Position numbers and translations under genes: made by a program. A stretch of 64,000 nt of DNA from Metabacillus endolithicus (GTDB taxonomy: Bacteria > Bacillota > Bacilli > Bacillales > Bacillaceae), in the NCBI RefSeq assembly GCF_023078335.1, contig NZ_CP095550.1, positions 620,001 to 684,000 of the forward strand, written 5' to 3'. Numbering within the stretch: position 1 is the stretch's first letter; each line of letters begins with the position of its first letter. Under the pieces are notes generated by a model. It worked only from the letters and a program-made list of their open reading frames with translations. It made no database searches and was not told the origin of the DNA. Shown here piece after piece: positions 8,153 to 17,288 of this stretch.

Positions 8153-8462
8153 ATCTTACATGTATTCGGTTGATAATCTGCCATCCTTGAGGACAGAGCT
8201 TGTAATAAGTTTGCCCCTTTTTTCCCTCATCAATTAAAACAATATCACCCGTACTTAAATACCTTGCATCATAATCTGCAGGCATGCGATCCGCCACATT
8301 AAAAGTTTGAAATACTTTTTCTAAAACATCCTTGTGGTTATTTCCTTCAAGTATAAGCCGATAAACATCTTTGTACCCTTTTTTCTCTCCAAAACTCGGA
8401 GTTTGGAAAATGGTAATATCAAAAGATAAAGTACGTTTTCTTACTAACAAGGAATAGACCAT
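8151..8462 (-). CDS. yodL: YodL, MreB-linked cell-shape modulator
   Basis: A 103-residue cytoplasmic protein matching B. subtilis YodL in length, location (between deoD and yodM) and its C-terminal WQIINRIHVR. In B. subtilis, induced YodL alters cell shape and is suppressed by mreB mutations (published work on YodL/YisK). Visible here are SFDITIFQTPSFGEKKGY, PADYDARYLSTGDIV and the C-terminal basic end. No membrane segment. The function in this organism is inferred. Confidence 0.8.
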   Translation of the reverse strand: MVYSLLVRKRTLSFDITIFQTPSFGEKKGYKDVYRLILEGNNHKDVLEKVFQTFNVADRMPADYDARYLSTGDIVLIDEGKKGQTYYKLCPQGWQIINRIHVR

Positions 8463-8529
8463 ATTTCTCCCCCTCTACGAATCCATTTCATACTATAATA
8501 ATTAGCTATTAAGAGGGGAATTCCTTTAT

Positions 8530-9156
8530 CTAATACCTTCTATTTTTGTCGATAAATTGATGGATTTTAGCAAATATTGCAGACAAAATAACTAACCAAA
8601 TAAAACCTGCACTCCAACCTGCTAATACGTCTGTTAGATAATGAACACCTAAATAAATTCTACTAACACCGATTAAAAATACTAGTACAGCTGTTATGAT
8701 TGCTGCTATTATTCTTTTATTAGGATTCTTTATTATGTAAAATAACAATAAAAAGCTAATAAATCCATAAATGGCCGCTGAATTCATAGCATGTCCACTA
8801 GGGAAGCTATAATGAGATGCTTCATAAACAGCATCAAACGATGGTCGTTCCCGCGAGAATAACTCTTTTAATTGATAATTAAGCTGCCTGACACTGTACA
8901 GCACCACAAATAAGAAAATGACTCCAACTATTTTTCGCTTAAATAAAAAATAGAGTCCAATAACAAGACATAGTGGTAAATAAAATTTTAAAGATCCCAT
9001 TTCGGTAATGACCAAAAATACGTCTGTTAAAAATGGTAAACGTAATTTCTCAAAGAAAAGAGTAACACTAACATCTATGTTGTAAAAAAAATCAGTTGAA
9101 TAAACAGATGCACAGGTTACAAAAATTAAACATGCAGCAATTACAAACCATTTCAC
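8530..9156 (-). CDS. yodM: PAP2-family membrane phosphatase YodM
   Basis: A 208-residue polytopic membrane phosphatase. The three phosphatase signatures are visible: KELFSRERP, FPSGHAMNSA and SRIYLGVHYLTDVLAG, giving the catalytic His-His-Asp set. Six membrane helices are likely. Members dephosphorylate undecaprenyl or phosphatidylglycerol phosphates. GTG at 9156 is preferred because GGAGG lies 8 bases upstream; a TTG 15 bases earlier overlaps that site. Confidence 0.88.
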   Translation of the reverse strand: MKWFVIAACLIFVTCASVYSTDFFYNIDVSVTLFFEKLRLPFLTDVFLVITEMGSLKFYLPLCLVIGLYFLFKRKIVGVIFLFVVLYSVRQLNYQLKELFSRERPSFDAVYEASHYSFPSGHAMNSAAIYGFISFLLLFYIIKNPNKRIIAAIITAVLVFLIGVSRIYLGVHYLTDVLAGWSAGFIWLVILSAIFAKIHQFIDKNRRY

Positions 9157-9210
9157 ACCACTTACCTCCAAATCCTTTTACTTCTTTAAAGCAAAACATT
9201 CTATCAAGTA

Positions 9211-9243
9211 AAAAAGACCGACTATGAACGTATCGGTCTTTTT
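9211..9243 (-). terminator. Terminator of the upstream 45-residue gene
   Basis: Stem AAAAAGACCGA / TCGGTCTTTTT, 11-base loop. Confidence 0.8.
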
Positions 9244-9270
9244 CTATAATCTATTATAAAAAATAGATGA

Positions 9271-9408
9271 TTATACCTTTTTATGTTTTGATTGTTCGCG
9301 GTGACCGGGTGCTGGCTTCTTTTTATAAGCATATTCTTCTGCTGTTTCTGTATCTCTATGAGCCATTATGGCCTTTTGTTCAGGACTATTATGATGTTTT
9401 TTAGACAA
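9271..9408 (-). CDS. Small basic protein, 45 residues
   Basis: A TTG-started frame with GAGGTGAG 5 bases upstream. The product begins MSKKHHNSPEQKAIM and ends EQSKHKKV; hydrophilic, no membrane segment, unrecognised. An internal ATG gives a 31-residue alternative but has no ribosome-binding site. It is followed by a strong terminator, which supports a real transcript. Confidence 0.55.
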   Translation of the reverse strand: MSKKHHNSPEQKAIMAHRDTETAEEYAYKKKPAPGHREQSKHKKV

Positions 9409-9533
9409 AACGCTCACCTCACTCAGTAAAGTTAATTGTTAGTTTCTCTATCTTCAATAAAACCATTTACCTGTTAAATAGGTAAACCTCTTACTATAGG
9501 CCAAATACTCCCTCCTTTGTATGAGGGGCACTT

Positions 9534-9674
9534 TTATTGACCATCAGCACCATTTAAGGTTACTCTTCGAACATGGTCATCTTCAAAACCATTTTCTCTT
9601 AGTTTCTTCGCCTTATCGTCCACTAACTTCTTTTGATCTACCTCTGATGATGGTGTGTTTTTCTTCTTAGACAT
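9534..9674 (-). CDS. Small charged protein, 46 residues
   Basis: ATG with GGAGG 7 bases upstream. The product begins MSKKKNTPSSEVDQKK and is highly charged throughout (KLVDDKAKKLREN, EDDHVRR). No known family recognised; composition again suggests a small spore-associated protein. A weak hairpin (CCTC/GAGG) follows. Confidence 0.6.
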   Translation of the reverse strand: MSKKKNTPSSEVDQKKLVDDKAKKLRENGFEDDHVRRVTLNGADGQ

Positions 9675-9781
9675 GTTATACCTCCAAAAAAGAATGTGTC
9701 GCAATCTTAAGTTTAGCTAAAATGGAGATTTTCATTCAGGAGCCACTACTCAATATTTGCAAAATAATATCGTTCATAAAC

Positions 9782-10555
9782 TCATTCTTCAGCTTTGTTT
9801 TGGCTTGTATAAATCAAAATTGCATCTCTTAGAAATTCAGCAGTTCCTTTATTTTCTTTATCATAATATGCTGAGAAACGTTCATCTTCAACATACATTT
9901 GCGCTAGTCCTGCATGCGCTTCCTTTGTATAGTGATCCCAATACAAACTTAACCATTGGCGATGTAAATCTGCTGTTTTTTGAGCAAGCTCACTCCCGGG
10001 GTCACCTGTTTTAAACGCTTCATTAAGAATATTTAAAATATCAGCACCTAATTGTTCAGCTTGTGAATATTGATATTGGGACATGTTTTTTAATTTATTG
10101 TTTGATTTGTCAACTGTAGCATTACCATATTTTGATCTAATTTCCTCTCCATATTTTTGTTCATTTTCCTCAATTAATTGATCTTTGAAGCCCTCAAATT
10201 TTTCATTGTCACTCATTGTTATTCTCCCTTCCTTTGTAGCAATTGTTTTTGTTACATTTTCAATTAGAACATTTAGTTGTGCTCGTTTAGATAAAAGATT
10301 TTCTAAATGTTCTTCAAGGGCAGCTGTTTGATCAAATGATGGAGATGATAAAATTTGCTTAATGCTATCTAAGTCAACACCAAGTTCACGATAAAACATA
10401 ATTTGCTGCAATTTATTAACTTCATCATGTCCATATATACGATAACCTGATGAATTGATTCTCGCCGGCTTAAGAATTCCAATCTCATCATAGTATCGTA
10501 AGGTTCTTGTACTCACACCAGCCAATGTTGCCAGCTTTTTTACTGTGTATTCCAT
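9782..10555 (-). CDS. mta: MerR-family activator with TipAS drug-binding domain (Mta-like)
   Basis: A 257-residue regulator, the same length as B. subtilis Mta. The N-terminal MerR helix-turn-helix and wing (VKKLATLAGVSTRTLRYYDEIG) are followed by a long dimerisation helix and a C-terminal TipAS domain (LHRQWLSLYWDHYTKEAHAGLAQMYVEDERF). In B. subtilis Mta activates multidrug efflux genes bmr and blt and its own gene. Here no efflux gene is adjacent. A dyad at 10587-10605 upstream of its start is a probable autoregulatory site. Confidence 0.88.
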   Translation of the reverse strand: MEYTVKKLATLAGVSTRTLRYYDEIGILKPARINSSGYRIYGHDEVNKLQQIMFYRELGVDLDSIKQILSSPSFDQTAALEEHLENLLSKRAQLNVLIENVTKTIATKEGRITMSDNEKFEGFKDQLIEENEQKYGEEIRSKYGNATVDKSNNKLKNMSQYQYSQAEQLGADILNILNEAFKTGDPGSELAQKTADLHRQWLSLYWDHYTKEAHAGLAQMYVEDERFSAYYDKENKGTAEFLRDAILIYTSQNKAEE

Positions 10556-10586
10556 CTTCAGTCCCCCTGATAAAAATCATAAAGCC

Positions 10587-10605
10587 TTACGTTACGTTAA
10601 TGTAA
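10587..10605. promoter_or_regulatory. Probable Mta autoregulatory dyad
   Basis: TTACGTTACGTTAATGTAA, a 19-base imperfect palindrome (TTAC...GTAA) about 30 bases upstream of the mta start; size and place suit a MerR-type operator between -35 and -10. Confidence 0.6.
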
Positions 10606-10842
10606 ATAGCATTTTCAAAGAAACAAATAGGTAAAATGTTCCAAAAAATAGTTGATACCACTATATGGAATTATTTGTAAATGGAAAGTAGATAATAAGA
10701 TTCAGTCACAATTATATTTCCAATGATTCGATTTCATTTTATTTATCCTATTAGAGCCTTGCTATTATCGGTCTTTTTTGTGGTCATCTTTTTGAAAATA
10801 TTTCGATATATTTAAGCATTTAAATAGCAATCCAAATAAAGA

Positions 10843-10871
10843 AAACCTTCGTAATATAAAAACGAAGGTTT
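10843..10871 (-). terminator. yeeI terminator
   Basis: Stem AAACCTTCG / CGAAGGTTT with T-rich minus-strand tail, 10 bases after the stop. The rest of the roughly 325-base gap up to mta holds only the mta operator and AT-rich DNA. Confidence 0.8.
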
Positions 10872-10881
10872 GGATTATTAC

Positions 10882-11601
10882 TTATTCACTTAAATCTACA
10901 TTATGGAAGACTTGTTTTACGTCTTCTAAATCTTCTAACGCGTCAATCATTTTTTCAAATTGAGCTTTTGCATCATCTGACAGTGTTATATCACTTTGCG
11001 CAAGCATCGTTAGTTCAGCAACTGTAAAATCAGTTATACCAACACCTTTAAATGCTTCTTGAACTGCATGAAATTGATCAGGCTCTGCATATACGATAAC
11101 TGAATCATCTTCTTCTAGAATATCTCTTGCATCAACATCTGCTTCCATTAATAGTTCTAAAACCTCATCAGCTGTTTTTCCTTCAACCCCAATAACAGCT
11201 GTTGCATCAAACATATAAGCTACAGAACCACTAACACCCATATTTCCACCGTTTTTTCCGAATGCAGCACGAACATCTGAAGCTGTACGGTTCACGTTAT
11301 TTGTAAGAGCATCAACGATGACCATTGAACCATTTGGTCCAAATCCCTCATATCGAAGCTCATCATAGCTTTCTTCGGTTCCACCTTTTGCTTTTTCGAT
11401 TGCACGGTCAATTATTGTTTTTGGTACACTATATGTCTTCGCACGCTCAAGAACAACTTTTAATGCTTGGTTAGCTTCTGGATCTGGCTCACCTTGCTTT
11501 GCTACCACATATATTTCCCGACCAAACTTTGCATAAATACGACTAGTATTTGCATCTTTAGAAGCTTTCTTTTCCTTAATATTATTCCATTTACGACCCA
11601 T
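10882..11601 (-). CDS. yeeI: YebC/PmpR-family protein YeeI
   Basis: A 239-residue YebC-family protein. The conserved start [16 protein letters not shown], the [19 protein letters not shown] and [22 protein letters not shown] segments and the acidic C-terminus are visible. Length equals B. subtilis YeeI; the paralogue YrbC begins MAGHSKW and is therefore excluded. Family members act as DNA-binding regulators, and recent work also ties them to translation of proline-rich stretches. ATG 11601 is chosen over a GTG 9 bases earlier because AAGTGAG is spaced correctly only for the ATG. Confidence 0.88.
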   Translation of the reverse strand: MGRKWNNIKEKKASKDANTSRIYAKFGREIYVVAKQGEPDPEANQALKVVLERAKTYSVPKTIIDRAIEKAKGGTEESYDELRYEGFGPNGSMVIVDALTNNVNRTASDVRAAFGKNGGNMGVSGSVAYMFDATAVIGVEGKTADEVLELLMEADVDARDILEEDDSVIVYAEPDQFHAVQEAFKGVGITDFTVAELTMLAQSDITLSDDAKAQFEKMIDALEDLEDVKQVFHNVDLSE

Positions 11602-11760
11602 TAAAAACACTCACTTTCAACGTTAAATCTACTAATAAAAAACTTATATATTGTAATGCTTTAAATATAATCACTAAACTCTATTATACCTTAATTACTC
11701 ATTTTGTTAAAAGATATTATATTTAGAAAAAGGATAGTAATAAAGCTAATTAGTATAACA

Positions 11761-11794
11761 AAAAGACAGAAAAGCAACGAAGCTCTCCTGTCTT
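11761..11794 (-). terminator. Terminator of the CapA-like gene
   Basis: Stem AAGACAG / CTGTCTT with a long imperfect inner stem and a T-run on the minus strand, 6 bases after the stop. Confidence 0.7.
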
Positions 11795-11799
11795 GGAAT

Positions 11800-12981
11800 T
11801 TATTCTGTAACTTCTTCTTCTGTATCATAAACGATCCAGTCAGATCCCTTCACTTGATTGGAATAATGAATGATTTTATCCTTAACTCTCTCATATTCAC
11901 CCCCACTTAATAAGGTTGGTTGATAATCATTATGAGATGAAACAGATGAAATCGAAAACGGAATAACATTAATTTCTTTTTTGTCACTAAGTTCACCATT
12001 TTCTATATGAAACGTTTGCTGAAAAACAAATGTATCCTTGTCAGAAGGGTTTTTATTTCCTCCAAACATAAAGTTACCTAGACTGTAAACAATAAACTTT
12101 CCGTTATACTCCTCAATTCCTTGTAAAACATGTGGATGATGACCTAATATTAAGTCTGCTCCAGCATCTATACTAAATCTTGCAAGTGATTTTTGATCCT
12201 CATTTGGAACATAGTGTTTCTCATCACCCCAATGAAAGTGGATCAACACAATTTGTACTCCCTGCTCTCTTAAAGACTGTATGTCTTTCTCGATTGTTGA
12301 GCGGATTTCTGCGGTATCCTCCCATCCTTCGTAACCCAATGCACCGATTTTAACTTCCTTAATGGTTGTGATAAATTGATTTTCATAACCAAAATAACCA
12401 ACCTCTTTCTCTTTTAAAGCCTCGATTGTATCTTCATATCCTTTTTGCTTATAATCAAAAATATGATTATTTGCTAAATTGACTGCCTCAATTCCACCAA
12501 GTTTTAGTATTTGGGCATATTCAGGATCTCCTTTAAAACGAAATGTTTTCTCAGCTTTTTCTGTTGCATTCGTTAAGGTTGTTTCTAAATTTACAGTAGT
12601 AAGGTCATCTTCTTTAAAAACATCATTAAGTCCTTCTAAAAAGTAAGACAGACCATTCATAGAAGCTGTATGAACAAATGAACCATTATACTCAAAATTC
12701 TCATCCATACCTAGTGTAAAATCACCAGCAGCACTAATTTTTATTGACGCATCTACATCACTTTGCACTTCCACTAGTTGTTTTTCAGATATAACACTCT
12801 CTTTTCTTTCATGCTCAGATGTCGTTACAACTGCTGATTTTTCTGGTTTTAGGAGTGAATATGCAGAACTTACTATTATGATGAAAATAATGCCAAGAAG
12901 TATTCTTCTATAAACCTTTTTTAGTCTTCTTCGTTTCCTTCGATTGGTTACCCTTGATAAAGATGCCTTTTTCTCGTCCAT
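11800..12981 (-). CDS. CapA/PgsA-family membrane metallophosphatase-like protein
   Basis: A 393-residue protein with a basic N-terminus (RRKRRRLKKVYRR), one membrane anchor (LLGIIFIIIVSSAYS) and an extracellular CapA domain. Metal-site motifs are AAGDFTLGMDENF, NLETTLTN, VNLANNHIFDY, IHFHWGDE and GHHPHVLQG. Relatives take part in poly-gamma-glutamate export or are stand-alone secreted phosphatase-like proteins. No pgsB or pgsC genes adjoin, so a capsule role is not supported. ATG 12981 is preferred over an upstream ATG because AAAGGGG lies 8 bases before it. Confidence 0.85.
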   Translation of the reverse strand: MDEKKASLSRVTNRRKRRRLKKVYRRILLGIIFIIIVSSAYSLLKPEKSAVVTTSEHERKESVISEKQLVEVQSDVDASIKISAAGDFTLGMDENFEYNGSFVHTASMNGLSYFLEGLNDVFKEDDLTTVNLETTLTNATEKAEKTFRFKGDPEYAQILKLGGIEAVNLANNHIFDYKQKGYEDTIEALKEKEVGYFGYENQFITTIKEVKIGALGYEGWEDTAEIRSTIEKDIQSLREQGVQIVLIHFHWGDEKHYVPNEDQKSLARFSIDAGADLILGHHPHVLQGIEEYNGKFIVYSLGNFMFGGNKNPSDKDTFVFQQTFHIENGELSDKKEINVIPFSISSVSSHNDYQPTLLSGGEYERVKDKIIHYSNQVKGSDWIVYDTEEEVTE

Positions 12982-13297
12982 TTCTTTTTCCCCTTTTTGC
13001 AAAAGTGCTCTACGTAACATACTTTAAAACTTAAACATGTAAATGCAACTAGAAGTTAGAGTTTAAATAAGAATAGTTTAATATACATATAACGATATTT
13101 TCTACCTAATTGTTACATTTTTTTAAAACAAATTACCTACACTATTATTCTATCGGTAAATTTTTATATTTTATTAATATGAAAAAAAAGTTAGCGAGTA
13201 TGAATGAATTTCTTTTAAATGATGAAATTATTCATGTATAATACAATTGAGTCAAATTTCATAGGAAAAAATAACTATTAATCTTGGAGGACTGTTT
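12982..13297. other. Divergent intergenic region between the CapA-like gene and gpx
   Basis: About 316 bases, very AT-rich. The gpx promoter (13214-13242) and ribosome-binding site lie at its right end; the CapA-gene promoter must lie at the left. No operator or gene recognised. Confidence 0.5.
13214..13242 (+). promoter_or_regulatory. Probable sigma-A promoter of gpx
   Basis: TTTAAA (13214-13219), 17-base spacer, TATAAT (13237-13242), about 56 bases before the start codon. Confidence 0.55.
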
Positions 13298-13861
13298 GTG
13301 AGTATATATCATTTTACAGCGAAAGCAATGAATGGAACGGAAAGATCTCTTGAAGACTATAAAGGGAAAGTATTATTAGTTGTTAATACTGCAGGTAGAT
13401 GTGGATTTACATATCAATATGAAGACTTACAAAAGCTATATAATCGCTATAAAGAAAAAGATTTTGTAATATTAGGATTCCCTTGTAATCAATTTGATAA
13501 CCAAGAACCTGATTCAAATGAATCTATTCAAGCGAACTGTCTATTAAACTATGGTGTTAGTTTTCCATTATTCCAAAAAATAGATGTAAGAGATGAAAAC
13601 ATTCACCCATTATTCGATTATCTATCACAAAGTAAACCTTTTGAGGGATTCAATCCTTTCCATCCTGTTGCAAAAATACTAATTCCGTTACTAAATGAAA
13701 AACACCCAGAATATTTAACAGATAATTACTCAATTAAATGGAATTTCACCAAATTCTTAATTGATCAGGAAGGTAACGTTGTAAAACGTTTTGAATGTAC
13801 AACAGATCCTATTGACATGGAGCAGGATATAGAAACATTAGTAAATAATGTAACAGCGTAA
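13298..13861 (+). CDS. Glutathione peroxidase-family thiol peroxidase
   Basis: A 187-residue peroxidase of the GPx family using a cysteine in place of selenocysteine: NTAGRCGFTYQYEDL carries the peroxidatic Cys, GFPCNQFDNQEP the resolving-type Cys and Gln, KWNFTKFLID the catalytic Trp and Asn. It is about 26 residues longer than BsaA because of an insert around FEGFNPFHPVAKILIP. It is a paralogue of bsaA at 45.8 kb. GTG start with GGAGG upstream. It probably uses thioredoxin rather than glutathione, as do other bacterial members. Confidence 0.9.
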   Translation: MSIYHFTAKAMNGTERSLEDYKGKVLLVVNTAGRCGFTYQYEDLQKLYNRYKEKDFVILGFPCNQFDNQEPDSNESIQANCLLNYGVSFPLFQKIDVRDENIHPLFDYLSQSKPFEGFNPFHPVAKILIPLLNEKHPEYLTDNYSIKWNFTKFLIDQEGNVVKRFECTTDPIDMEQDIETLVNNVTA

Positions 13862-13870
13862 ATACATCCA

Positions 13871-13906
13871 AAAACTATTGGAACTTTATTCTGTTCCAAT
13901 AGTTTT
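13871..13906. terminator. gpx terminator
   Basis: Stem AAAACTATTGGAAC / GTTCCAATAGTTTT, 8-base loop; also placed to end spo0M on the other strand. Confidence 0.85.
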
Positions 13907-13912
13907 CCTTTT

Positions 13913-14682
13913 CTAACTATGATTTTCTAGAATTTCCTTGAAAATGTTTTTTACTTGATGCAGTTCATTTTCTTCTATGGTAAATTTAATTATAGATTCA
14001 TCTAAATCAAGTGCTTCTGAAAAAAGACCAGCAAGCCCCTTGCACGGCGGTCGACTTCTACTACAACCTCTATTTTTTGATCATCAATTAAGAAAAACAT
14101 AACTTCCACTTCATCGAATTTTCCATAATACGAACCCGATGTTGGAATAAATTCAAATTCTTGTACAAACGGTAATCTTTTTCTTAATTTAAATGAAGCC
14201 TCTTCGTTTTTGACCTTTCTTAAGGAAAAGCCTAATTCTTTCATAACATTTAAAATCTGATCCATCATATTATTAGGTAAAATTGTCACAATATCTCGAT
14301 CTTGTGGATCAACAGCACCTTTTATGTCCACACCTGTTTGAATCCATACTTGTGATGAACCTACACTAACCGGTGTGTCTAATGGCATTTCAATTTGGAA
14401 AGGGAATGTTTTCGTTTCTCCAGGCATAATTACAAACGGTTCATTTAACTTAATGGTTGCGATCACAACATGCTTATTGATTACGCGATCATCTTGTTCT
14501 TTTTCATAATTTGTGTTGACTGTTAAATAGATCTCATCAACAGCTTGTTCTACATTTCCACCTTGTACATCAATAACTCCTTCTACTTTTTCACCAATCA
14601 TGATAGATGATTTAGAAAGTTTAGCATCAACCTTTGCAGAACCAACTCCAACACTTGCCAGGATTTTATTAAAAAATGACAT
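13913..14682 (-). pseudogene. spo0M: Sporulation-control protein Spo0M, frameshifted near the C-terminus
   Basis: An arrestin-fold protein. It starts MSFFNKILASVGVGSAKVD and shows WIQTGVDIKGAVDPQDRD and VEVDRRARGL, as in B. subtilis Spo0M (258 residues). After RRARGL the frame runs into an early stop at 14002. Reading one base over gives AGLFSEALDLDES and continues to 13913, restoring about 256 residues. The break coincides with a run of four C (14036-14039) where five would restore the frame. Spo0M affects sporulation initiation and interacts with cytoskeletal proteins in B. subtilis. It is the third gene of an operon with a Ser-rich peptide and a Ser/Thr kinase. Confidence 0.85.
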
Positions 14683-14694
14683 TTTGATTCCTCC

Positions 14695-15483
14695 TCATTT
14701 TATGACCCTTTTTATATCCTTCATAATTTGATTGATCTCATCATATGGTTCATCTAACTGAAGCATTTTACGTAGAATTCTTTTTGTATGGTTTGAAATA
14801 TCCAACTCTTCTTCCCATGTTCTTTTTTCCCTAGTTTTTGGTTGATATGAGGAATAAAGTAAAAATAAAAGAAAATGACCTAATGCATAAAAATCACTTT
14901 TAAATGAAACTTCTCGAAACAACTTTTTCTCTAAAGAATCAAATTGTTCAGAATGATTATCATTTATGAATCTAGCCAGACCAAAATCAATAATGTACTT
15001 TTTTTCTTCATTTTTCAAGATATTAGGAATACGTAAGTCGCGGTGAACCCATCCGATACTATGAAACAATTTTACTAATACAAGTACGTCATAAAGCTCT
15101 TTCAATGCTTCTTCTTCTGAAAATGTCATATTTTCTATAAAAATTAAATCTTCATATGTTTTTCCTTTTTTATATTCCATCACAATAAAATGTTTTTCAT
15201 TTTCTATAAATTCATCATAAAAAGTTGGAAAGGAAGAGTCGTTTAAAGTTTTTAAAATAGTGACTTCTTGTTTAAAAGATTCTTCCCCAGACTTTTCGAG
15301 CATTTTATACTTCCGTAATTGCTTTAGCACTTTATTCTGATTTTCTTCATCTTTCACTAAATATGTGAACCCATAGCTACCTTTGCCTAAAAGCTTCTTA
15401 ATGATATATCTTTCATTTACAATTTGATGAGCTTTTAATGGTTGCTCTGTTAATTCAATCCACTTTTTGGTGAACTTGTTCAT
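14695..15483 (-). CDS. Serine/threonine protein kinase, YbdM (PrkD)-like
   Basis: A 262-residue soluble Hanks-type kinase: Gly loop LGKGSYGFTYLV, Lys in KVLKQL, catalytic loop VHRDLRIPNIL (Arg where most kinases have Lys), IIDFGLARF for metal binding, and a compact C-lobe. No membrane segment or sensor domain, unlike PrkC. Length and the HRDLR loop resemble B. subtilis YbdM. It overlaps the upstream 61-residue gene by one base and precedes spo0M by 12 bases, so all three are one operon. The substrate is unknown; the two operon partners are natural candidates (inference). Confidence 0.88.
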   Translation of the reverse strand: MNKFTKKWIELTEQPLKAHQIVNERYIIKKLLGKGSYGFTYLVKDEENQNKVLKQLRKYKMLEKSGEESFKQEVTILKTLNDSSFPTFYDEFIENEKHFIVMEYKKGKTYEDLIFIENMTFSEEEALKELYDVLVLVKLFHSIGWVHRDLRIPNILKNEEKKYIIDFGLARFINDNHSEQFDSLEKKLFREVSFKSDFYALGHFLLFLLYSSYQPKTREKRTWEEELDISNHTKRILRKMLQLDEPYDEINQIMKDIKRVIK

Positions 15484-15668
15484 TAGCTACTATATGAACT
15501 AAAAAAACCACTTGATTTATGCTTTCTTTTGTAATGTTGATGCCCATATTTTGATGGATGATAATGATGAGATTTTCTTCTTTTAAAATCACTCGAACTG
15601 TAGCTTCTTCGGTATGAATGTGAATGTTTACTTGAAGATAATAAAGATTTAAGGATTTTCTTTAACAT
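15483..15668 (-). CDS. Ser/Tyr/His/Lys-rich 61-residue protein upstream of the kinase
   Basis: The product is very low-complexity and basic, dominated by Ser, Lys, His and Tyr (for example SSSKHSHSYRRSYSSSDFK). It has no hydrophobic core or membrane segment. The stop overlaps the kinase start (15483), which implies translational coupling. A good ribosome-binding site (AGAGGG) precedes the ATG. No family recognised. Its abundance of Ser and basic residues and its kinase neighbour make it a possible phosphorylation target or nucleic-acid/spore-layer protein; this is inference. Confidence 0.65.
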   Translation of the reverse strand: MLKKILKSLLSSSKHSHSYRRSYSSSDFKRRKSHHYHPSKYGHQHYKRKHKSSGFFSSYSS

Positions 15669-15822
15669 ATTAAATCCCTCTTTCTAAAAATTTTATTTTT
15701 ATTATAGCTCATTAGTATATACGACAAGAAAGAACAAAGGTTTCATAAATTTCATACAAATAAAATAGGAATTTACTACAACTACTTTAATAAACAGCCT
15801 AAACTTAAAGGACGGTTTAATT

Positions 15823-16893
15823 ATGAATGAAGAAACTAGAAATAAAAAAGCAAACGACCAGTTTCTTGAGCAGCAACTGAAGAATATATTGAAAGAATCT
15901 TCTCCTTTTGTTATTACACAAAAAGAAAGAAAAATAATCAACACTATTTCTAATGAAACAAAAATTAATAATAAAAATAATCTTACTAGAACAAATGCGT
16001 ATTTAACATTTTATCGTCAACATCCAGAGATTCATTGGGCTTTTCTTGCGCATATGGTTTCACGCAATGGAGGGTACAATATGACCGATTTGAAAAGTCC
16101 TTTACTTGAATCTTTCGTTGAAAGCAAGCAACAAACAATTCTGTTTCATTTTTTAGAAAGAGCAAATGCCCTGATTTTTCATGATGCCTATCCACAGCTA
16201 TTACTCTATAAAAAAAGCAAAGAAGATTCTACTGATTATTCCCATTTATTACCCTCGTTTCATGTTTCTAAGTTCATGATTCCAATTTGGAAATTCTTCT
16301 TTACTTCACAACAACCTTCACTTCTAACATATGCATTAATAACGAATGAACAGCATTATGTTGAAAAACACTTAATGACACTTCCCTTCATAAAAAAAAC
16401 TGTTCTACTTTCGTTTATGTATTTGCTTCAGGAAAAATTAGGTTTCACACATGTTCTTTTTCCTTTTAAACGCTACCGCTTTTTAAATAAGCATTCATTA
16501 GCAGGTTTAGAAGTTCATGATTTTTCTTCTATTAAGACAAGAATAGATACTGGTAAAAAACTATACAGCATCCTTTTTTCAAAAAATTGGCTTTCTTCAT
16601 TTTCTCAGTTTGCTACTAAACATGAACACACAGCTTCACGTCATGATTATTGGCCACATATTTTCACCAATAACATAATGGACGATCATAAAATTTACAG
16701 CCCACCACTGGCTAAGGCTTGGGAGGATGTTCCACACACTTTTCCAAAATACCAAGATTGGTATATAGACTTTTCACAAATAAAGAATTTTAATAACCCC
16801 TTAAATATTGAATTTCAAGTTATCACTAAGAATGTAAAACATGATTTAAAGCTCATTAAAGCATTGTCAACAATGAAAGAACTATTAACATAA
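15823..16893 (+). CDS. yppC: DUF2515-family protein YppC
   Basis: A 356-residue protein of the DUF2515 family (B. subtilis YppC). The signature YLTFYRQHPEIHWAFLAHMVSRNGGYNMTDLKS is present in overlapping pieces, with later SFMYLLQEKLGFTHVLFP and PLAKAWEDVPH. No catalytic motif known to me and no membrane segment certain. Function unknown. ATG with AAAGGACGG upstream; divergent from the kinase operon. Confidence 0.85.
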   Translation: MNEETRNKKANDQFLEQQLKNILKESSPFVITQKERKIINTISNETKINNKNNLTRTNAYLTFYRQHPEIHWAFLAHMVSRNGGYNMTDLKSPLLESFVESKQQTILFHFLERANALIFHDAYPQLLLYKKSKEDSTDYSHLLPSFHVSKFMIPIWKFFFTSQQPSLLTYALITNEQHYVEKHLMTLPFIKKTVLLSFMYLLQEKLGFTHVLFPFKRYRFLNKHSLAGLEVHDFSSIKTRIDTGKKLYSILFSKNWLSSFSQFATKHEHTASRHDYWPHIFTNNIMDDHKIYSPPLAKAWEDVPHTFPKYQDWYIDFSQIKNFNNPLNIEFQVITKNVKHDLKLIKALSTMKELLT

Positions 16894-16897
16894 TAAA

Positions 16898-16930
16898 AAA
16901 GGCTGACATGTAAAATTCATGTCAGCCTTT
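16898..16930. terminator. Bidirectional terminator yppC / yozD
   Basis: Perfect stem AAAGGCTGACATG / CATGTCAGCCTTT, 7-base loop. Confidence 0.88.
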
Positions 16931-16943
16931 CTAGGTATTCTTC

Positions 16944-17126
16944 CTATTCATTCTCTTCATAGTCTAAATCTTCATCGATAATGCATTTGTTAAGAAGGTA
17001 ATCGAATGTTATATCTGCAAGTTCTCCAAGTTCTTCTTCACCTGGAACATACCCTCTTTTTGTGAGCTCATTGTAAAAGAACTCAGCAATCTCCTCAGTA
17101 TCAATAATTACTTCTATTTCCTTCAC
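16944..17126 (-). CDS. yozD: YozD-like small acidic protein
   Basis: A 60-residue acidic protein (KEIEVIIDTEEIAEFFYNEL, later DITFDYLLNKCIIDED). The sequence and the position near yodN fit B. subtilis YozD; function unknown. Start set by a GGGGGG stretch upstream. Confidence 0.7.
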   Translation of the reverse strand: MKEIEVIIDTEEIAEFFYNELTKRGYVPGEEELGELADITFDYLLNKCIIDEDLDYEENE

Positions 17127-17288
17127 AATATCGCCCCCCTTCTATTTTTTATGTCCATTTAAAGGGACATATGCAAATCAATGAATAATTTTTTTATAAG
17201 ACTTTATAAAATGAACAGGAATAAATATAGAGTAAAAACATATAGATAGTTTTAAGTGGACAAGCTTAAAAAAGGGGCGGAAATCGAT

